Shown here: positions 17,863-22,500 of the stretch, piece after piece
How the letters are laid out: every line of letters starts with the position of its first letter
Position numbering within the stretch: position 1 is the first letter of the stretch
NCBI RefSeq assembly: GCF_030272615.1
Contig: NW_026728913.1
Coordinates: 235,001-257,500 of the forward strand
Reading direction: 5' to 3'
Length of the DNA: 22,500 nt
Source of the DNA: Cryptomeria japonica
Taxonomy: Eukaryota > Streptophyta > Pinopsida > Cupressales > Cupressaceae
Made by a program: the position numbers and the translations under genes
The notes under the pieces: generated by a model
Told to the model about the DNA's origin: nothing
Database searches by the model: none
The model's input: only the letters and a program-made list of their open reading frames with translations

Positions 17863-18019
17863 CCCGGGCAATTAACCCTACTTCCGACTTCGTGCGCGCC
17901 AGGGTGGCAACCGGGCCTCGGAAGAGCCAATGCGAGAAACCCCACCAAACGCTCCGACAAAAAAAGAGGCGGCGCTCCAATAACCCCGCTTCGGAGCGCA
18001 GCCGGGGCAAACCAAGCCA
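17863..18019. repeat. Unidentified four-copy element, copy 4
   Basis: Counterpart of copy 2, 2,364 bp away, with GGGCAAACCAAGCC in place of GGGCAAACCCAGCC. Confidence 0.7.
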
Positions 18020-18170
18020 AGGTGCCCACCCCGACGAAGGTGCACGCGAGGTGCGCACCCGGGGCAAACCGGGCTCCGACAACGTGCACGCAGCACCTTG
18101 GAGCACACTTCGAAGCACTCCCGGGTGCCCACCGGCGTTGCGCACCGTGGTGGGCAGCGAGGTGCGCACC

Positions 18171-18286
18171 TTTGATGCGCTGCCTTCACTAATTTCCAGA
18201 AAAAGGCAAAAAAAAATGAGATTTTAAAATTTCCGTTTTGAAAGATAGTGAAAAAAAAGGAACGCGGGTGCCATCTTGAGCCCGCC
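18171..18286. repeat. AT-rich island 9
   Basis: Full island, sister of island 5 (CCAGAAAAAGGC, ATGAGATTTT), 2,364 bp away. Confidence 0.85.
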
Positions 18287-18526
18287 CTGGTGCGCAGCCC
18301 AGGCAAGGCATGCGCACCAAGGTGCCCACCCGAGGTGCACACCCGGGGCAAACCGGGCTCCGACTTCGTGCAGGCCGCACCTTGGAGCACACTTCGGAGC
18401 GCTCCTTGGTGCGCACCATGGTGCCCACCAGGGCGCACCCGAGGCAAACCGGGCTCCGACTTCGTGCACGCCGCACCTTGGAGCACACATCGGAGCGCTC
18501 CCAGGTTCGCACCAGCGTTGCGCACC

Positions 18527-18642
18527 TTTGATGCGCTGCCTTCACTAATTTCCAGAAAAGGCAAAAAAAAACGATATTTTAAAATTTCCGTTCTGAAAGA
18601 TAGTGAAAAAAACGGAACGCGGGTGCCATCTTGAGCCCTTCC
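18527..18642. repeat. AT-rich island 10
   Basis: Full island, sister of island 6 (TTTCCGTTCTGAAAG, TTGAGCCCTTCC), with ACGATATTTT for ACGAGATTTT. It is displaced because 278 bp is missing between islands 9 and 10. Confidence 0.85.
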
Positions 18643-19040
18643 TGATGCGCAGCCCAGGCAAGTTGTGCGCACCAAGGTGCCCACCCTGGCGGAGGTGCGC
18701 GCCCGGGGCAAACCGGGCTCCGACTTCGTGCACTGCATGGTGCCCACCAAGGCGCGCAACCCAGCCAAGGTGCCCACCGCAGCGAAGGTGCACGCGAGGT
18801 GCGCACCCGAGGTGCACACCCGGGGCAAACCGGGCTCCGACTTCGTGCACGCCGCACCTTGGAGCACACTTCAGAGCGCTCCTTGGTACGCACCAGGGCG
18901 CGCAACCCAGCCAAGGTGCTCACCCCGGCGAAGGTGCACGCGAGGTGCGCACCCGGGGCAAACCGGGCTCGGACTTCGTGCACGCCGCACCTTGGAGCAC
19001 ACATCGGAGCGCTCCCGGGTTCGCACCAGCATTGCGCACC

Positions 19041-19162
19041 TTTGATGCGCTGCCTTCACTAATTTCCAGAAAAGGCAAAAAAAAGAAAAAAATGAGATTT
19101 TAAAATTTCCGTTTTGAAAGATAGTGAAAAAAACGGAACGCGGGTGCCATCTTGAGCCCGCC
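19041..19162. repeat. AT-rich island 11
   Basis: Full island with an expanded purine run (AAAAAAAAGAAAAAAATGAG). It ends 35 bp before the junction where the next 7.9-kb unit starts. Confidence 0.85.
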
Positions 19163-19197
19163 CTGGTGTGCAGCCCAGGCAAGTTGTGCGCACCAAG

Positions 19198-19697
19198 GCA
19201 CCCACCCTGGCCAAGGTGGGTCACGGGGTGGGTCCTAGGGTGGGTAACGGGGTGGGTACTAAGGTGCGTGCCAAGGTGGGTCATAGGGTGGGTGCCAAGG
19301 TGGGCACCAGGGTGGGTGTGCACCAACCCTAGCCAGGGTAGGTCACGGGGTGGTTGTCGGGGTGGGCGTCAAGGAGCCAAGGTGGGTGGCAAGTAGCCAA
19401 GTTGCGTGCCAAGGTGGGTGTCGGGGTGGGTGCCAAGGATCCAAGGTGGGTGCCAAGGAACCAAGGTGGGTGTCTGGGTGGGTGCCGAGGTGGGAGCCAG
19501 GGTGGGTCCCAAGGTGAGTGCAAAGGTGGGTGCCAGGGTCAAGGTGAGTGCCAATGTGGGTTCCAAGGTGCCAGGGTCAGGGTGAGTGCCAATGTGGGTT
19601 CAAAGGTGCTAAGTTGGGTGCGAGGTTGGGTGCGAGGGTGGGTGGGTGCCAAGGTGTGCTAGGTGGAAGCCCGGGTGGGTCGGCATCCCATGGGTGT
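19198..19697 (+). repeat. G-rich minisatellite, second copy of the 11261-11760 part
   Basis: Words GGTGGGTGCCAAGG, GGTGGGTCATAGG and GGTGGGTGTCGGGG appear in the same order as at 11261-11760. No base difference noticed. Confidence 0.9.
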
Positions 19698-20452
19698 CGA
19701 GTTGGGTGCCTGATGGGTGCTTCTTGTCAAGTTTTAGTCGTCGGGACTCATTTCGAGCCTTAGAGGTCGTTTCTTGTCCGGTTGCCCTGTCTTCGACCTG
19801 GGAACCCAATTTTGGTCCTCGGGTCCCATTTTTTTTTGTCTCGCATCCCACTTTTGGCCTGTGGCCTTTTCGGGGTCGATTCTCGTTTTGGGCATCAGAG
19901 CATGTTTCTTCTCCTAAAACCCAATATTTGTTTATTAAGTCTCGGAACACATTTTTGTTCTCGTGGACCCATCATGGGTCTTGGAACGCATTTGTGGTCC
20001 TTGGGTCCCATTTTGCATCCCGAAACTTGTGTTTTGGTGCTTGATCCCTATTTTGGGTGCCCACCTTGCACCAAGTGCGCACCCGGGGCAAACCGAGCGC
20101 CTTGGTGCACCGGGGCAAGATCGAGCGTGCACCCGAGGCGCCCCGAACATGCACCAAGGTGCACTCGGCCCACATGTGAGCGCAGGTCGTTGCGCCCGAG
20201 GTGGTGTGTGGGCACCGCGTTGCAGACGGGACACTGCACGCACACGACGCCCCCTACAGGTGCACGCACGTAGGCCGGGCCGGGTGCACACCCGACGCCC
20301 TAGCAAGGTGCGCGCACCCGGGCAGGGCTCACACTTGGCGAACGGGGCGCACTTCGCGAGGGAGGGTGTGCACCTCGACGGGGGTGGGTGGCCGGGGTGG
20401 ATTCGCACGTGGGTCGCGGTTTGCTAAGTACACACTGCGACAAGCTCATAAC
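19698..20452. other. T-rich spacer and GC-rich 5' flank of 5S copy 2
   Basis: Near-identical to 11761-12515. One change noticed: CCCCCTACAGG here against CCCCCTCCAGG in copy 1. The -28 TAAGTA and C at -1 are retained. No gene other than the 5S that follows. Confidence 0.75.
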
Positions 20453-20572
20453 GGGTGCGATCATACCAGCGTTAGTGCACCGGATCCCATCAGAACTCCG
20501 CAGTTAAGCGCGCTTGGGCCGGAGTAGTACTGGGATGGGTGACCTCCCGGGAAGTCCCGGTGTTGCACCCTT
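20453..20572 (+). rRNA. 5S ribosomal RNA, copy 2
   Basis: A second complete 5S gene, exactly 7,937 bp from the first and on the same strand. It differs at one position (G at 20471 for A at 12534), giving CCAGCGTTAGTGC, which is the gymnosperm form as I remember it. Box A (20502-20519), the intermediate element and box C (from about 20534) are intact, the terminal helix I pairs, and a T6 run follows at 20571. Nothing in the sequence argues against activity. Copy 1 may therefore be the slightly diverged member of the pair. Confidence 0.97.
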
Positions 20573-20583
20573 TTTTAGTTTTT
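20571..20583 (+). terminator. Pol III terminator of 5S copy 2
   Basis: T6 run, AG, T5 run, identical to copy 1. Confidence 0.85.
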
Positions 20584-20967
20584 CGCCGGGCATCGCAATG
20601 CTATTTGAATAAACCTTTTGCCCGTTTGCGTTCTCGTCGGGGCCGGGCCGGGCCGGGGTGCGCTGCCCGCACTACCGCGCGCGCGGGGGCGACACCGAGC
20701 GCGCACCCGAGGCGCCCCGAGCACACAGGCCACGGTGCAACCCGGGCGTTGTGCGCGCACCCCGGTGCGCCCGAGGTGCTGCGCGCGCACCCAGGTGAAA
20801 TCGGTGTGCACCTCGGCCAGTGCGCGCTCGGTCGAGTCGCGCACGTTGGCCAAGGTGCACGGTGATGTTTCTTACTCTAAGGTTCCGCACCAGACGCCCG
20901 GGACAGGTGAGCGAAGCTGGGCGGGGCCGGGTGCGCGGCCGGGGCAGGTGCACGCAGCTGGAGAGAG
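20584..20967. other. 3' flank of 5S copy 2, no gene
   Basis: Copy of 12647-13030 with GGGCATCGC for GGGCGTCGC. GC-rich with GGGCCGGGCCGGGCCGGGG. No gene recognised. Confidence 0.6.
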
Positions 20968-20994
20968 CTTTGGAGCACACTTCGGAGCGCACCA

Positions 20995-21109
20995 ATGATG
21001 CGCTCCATTCAAAAGTTTCCTGAAAAGGCAAAAAAAGTTGAGATTATAGAATTTCCCACTTGAGAGATTGTAAAAAAAAAAAATTTAAAATGAAGGAAAC
21101 GCGGGTGCC
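20995..21109. repeat. AT-rich island 1, second copy
   Basis: Copy of 13058-13172 at offset 7,937, with no difference noticed. Confidence 0.75.
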
Positions 21110-21737
21110 AAGGTGTGCGCAGCCCAGCCAAGGTGTGCGCACCAAGGCGCCCACCCTGGCGAAGGTGCACGCAAGGTGCGCACCCGAGGCAAACCGGACA
21201 ATTAACCCAACTTTCGACTTCGCGCGCACCTTGGAGCGCACTTCGGAGCGCTCCTTGGTGCGCACCAATCTTGGGCACCTCGGAGTGCACCATGGCGCCC
21301 ACCAAGGTGCGCACCCGGGGCAAACCGAGCTCCGACTTCGTGCGCACCTTGGAGCGCACGAAAGGTGCGCACCATGGCGCCCACCAAGGTGCGCAGCCCA
21401 GCCAAGGCGTGCGCATCAAGGTGCGCACCCTGGCGAAGGTGCGCACCCGGGGCAAACCGAGCTCCGACTTCGTGCGCACCTTGGAGCGCACAAAAGGTGC
21501 GCAACCCAGCCAAGGTGTGCGCACCCCGGTCAAACCGAGCTCCGAATCGTGCGCACCAGAGGTGCACGCCATCGTGCGCACCTTGGAGCACACTTCGGAG
21601 CCCTCCTTGGTGCGCGCCGATGTTGCGCACCTCGGAGCGCACCCGGGGAAAACAATGCAATTAACCCGACTTTCGACTTCGTGGGCACCTCGGAGCGCTC
21701 TCGGGTTCGCACCTCGGAGCACACCGAGGTGCGCACC

Positions 21738-21792
21738 TTTGATGCGCTGCCTTCACCAATTTCCAGAAAAGGCAAGAAAACATTGAGAAGGT
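21738..21792. repeat. AT-rich island 2 (truncated), second copy
   Basis: Copy of 13802-13855 at offset 7,936. It has the same truncation point, so the break predates the 7.9-kb duplication. Confidence 0.75.
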
Positions 21793-22500
21793 GTGCGCAC
21801 CGAGGTGCCCACCCTGGCGAAGGTGCACGCGAGGTGCGCACCCGGGGCAAACCGGGCTCCGACTTCGTGCACGCCGCACCTTGGAGCACACTTCGGAGCG
21901 CTCCTTGGTGCGCACCAGGGCGCGCAACCCAGCCGAGGTGCCCACCCCGGCGAAGGTGCACGCGAGGTGCGCACCCGGGGCAAACCGGGCTCCGACTTCG
22001 TGCACGCCATGGTGCCCACCGCGGCGAAGGTGCACGCGAGGTGCGCACCCGGGGCAAACCGGGCTCCGACTTCGTGCACGCCGCACCTTGGAGCACACTT
22101 CGGAGCGCTCCTTGGTGCGCACCATGGTGCCCACCAGGGCGCGCAACCCCGCCGAAGGTGCACGCGAGGTGCGCACCCGGGGCAAACCGGGCTCCGACTT
22201 CGTGCACGCCGCACCTTGGAGCACACTTCGGAGCGCTCCTTGGTGCGCACCATGGTGCCCACCAGGGCGCGCAACCCCGCCGAAGGTGCACGCGAGGTGC
22301 GCACCCGGGGCAAACGGGGCTCCGACTTCGTGCACGCCGCACCTTGGAGCACACTTCGGAGCGCTCCTTGGTGCGCACCAGGGCGCGCAACCCAGCCGAG
22401 GTGCCCACCCCGGCGAAGGTGCGTACCCGGGGCAAACCGGGCTCCGACTTCGTGCACGCCGCACCTTGGAGCACACTTCGGAGCGCTCCTTGGTGCGCAC

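Larger units (their letters stand above)
11261..19197. repeat. First copy of a 7,937-bp tandem unit carrying a 5S gene
   Basis: Sequence from 11261 recurs from 19198 at a constant offset of 7,937 bp and nearly base for base, including the 5S gene (12516 and 20453). Differences seen include single-base changes at 12307 region, 12534 and 12656, and one base lost near 13594, which makes the offset 7,936. The unit contains the end of the G-rich minisatellite, the T-rich spacer, the 5S gene with flanks, and the GC-rich palindromic array with AT islands. Confidence 0.92.
16927..19197. repeat. Second copy of the internal 2,365-bp duplication, with deletion
   Basis: Matches 14562-16926. One base is lost near 17840 (GTGCCACCC for GTGCCCACCC). 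About 278 bp is missing near 18430 relative to copy 1, joining CACCAGGGCGCACCCGAGG directly to a downstream subrepeat. The copy continues through islands 10 and 11 and ends at the junction with the next 7.9-kb unit. Confidence 0.82.
19198..22500. repeat. Second copy of the 7,937-bp unit (cut by window end)
   Basis: Matches 11261 onward at offset 7,937, then 7,936 after one base lost near 21530. It lacks 63 bp around 22337, where the ATGGTGCGCACCGCGG segment at 14404 is missing, and 11 bp near 22420. The last base corresponds to about 14638. The left junction follows GGTGTGCAGCCCAGG and GTGCGCACCAAGGCACCC, joining palindromic-array sequence to the G-rich minisatellite. Confidence 0.92.
20968..22500. 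repeat. GC-rich palindromic subrepeat array, second copy
   Basis: Copy of 13031 to about 14638, with the 63-bp and 11-bp losses noted for the second large unit and one C-to-G change (CAAACGGGGCTCC). It runs off the window end. Long open frames on both strands are repeat artefacts. Confidence 0.9.

Noticed and set aside
1-22500. 18S, 5.8S or 25S rRNA, tRNA genes, transposon coding regions
   Set aside because: I looked for the 18S start, 25S end, tRNA A/B boxes with cloverleaf, and transposase or reverse transcriptase motifs, and recognised none.

Overview
This window looks like nuclear ribosomal DNA intergenic spacer (IGS) from a gymnosperm, most likely a conifer or relative. I see no protein-coding gene. 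The anchor is two complete 5S rRNA genes on the + strand (12516-12635 and 20453-20572). Their sequence (GTTAAGCGCGCTTGGGCCGG, box C ending CCCGGGAAGTCCCGG) matches the gymnosperm 5S type as I remember it rather than the angiosperm type. The second anchor is thirteen copies of a promoter-like element on the - strand. Its core TATATAGGGG fits the plant RNA polymerase I initiation consensus. If these are Pol I promoters, the 35S unit is read on the - strand, 18S lies to the left of position 1, 25S lies to the right of 22500, and the 5S genes point the opposite way inside the IGS. Linked 5S-35S (L-type) organisation is known in some gymnosperms such as Ginkgo. Neither 18S nor 25S sequence is present, so the 35S orientation is inferred.

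Layout from left to right. 1-660: low-repeat sequence, probably external transcribed spacer (5'ETS). 661-1342: diverged repeat edge. 1343-5290: about 21 tandem units of 188 bp. 5291-6700: three diverged modules, each with a promoter-like core and a foldback about 33 nt downstream of the presumed start. 6701-7055: 50-56 bp repeats. 7056-8165: 311-bp units, each with a promoter-like core. 8166-8821: a 52-bp satellite interrupting the fourth 311-bp unit. 8822-9840: 157-bp units, each with a promoter-like core. 9841-10060: palindromic GGTGCACC-type sequence. 10061-11760: G-rich GGTGGGTGCCAA minisatellite. 11761-12130: T-rich spacer. Then the first 5S gene and its flanks. 13031-19197: GC-rich palindromic array with regularly placed AT-rich islands.

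From 19198 to the end the sequence repeats what begins at 11261, at an offset of 7,937 bp. The 5S gene is therefore part of a tandem unit of about 7.9 kb, and that unit contains its own internal 2,365-bp tandem duplication. The right half is thus a hierarchy: 10-bp palindromes, then 60-150 bp subrepeats, then 360-770 bp island modules, then 2.4 kb, then 7.9 kb.

Functionally, the window reads as control DNA. It holds Pol III 5S genes with internal boxes and T-run terminators, a ladder of spacer promoters feeding toward a presumed gene promoter near 5647, and large homogenised repeat arrays. The long open frames in the arrays come from stop-poor tandem repeats and do not look like genes. All counts and alignments were done by eye.
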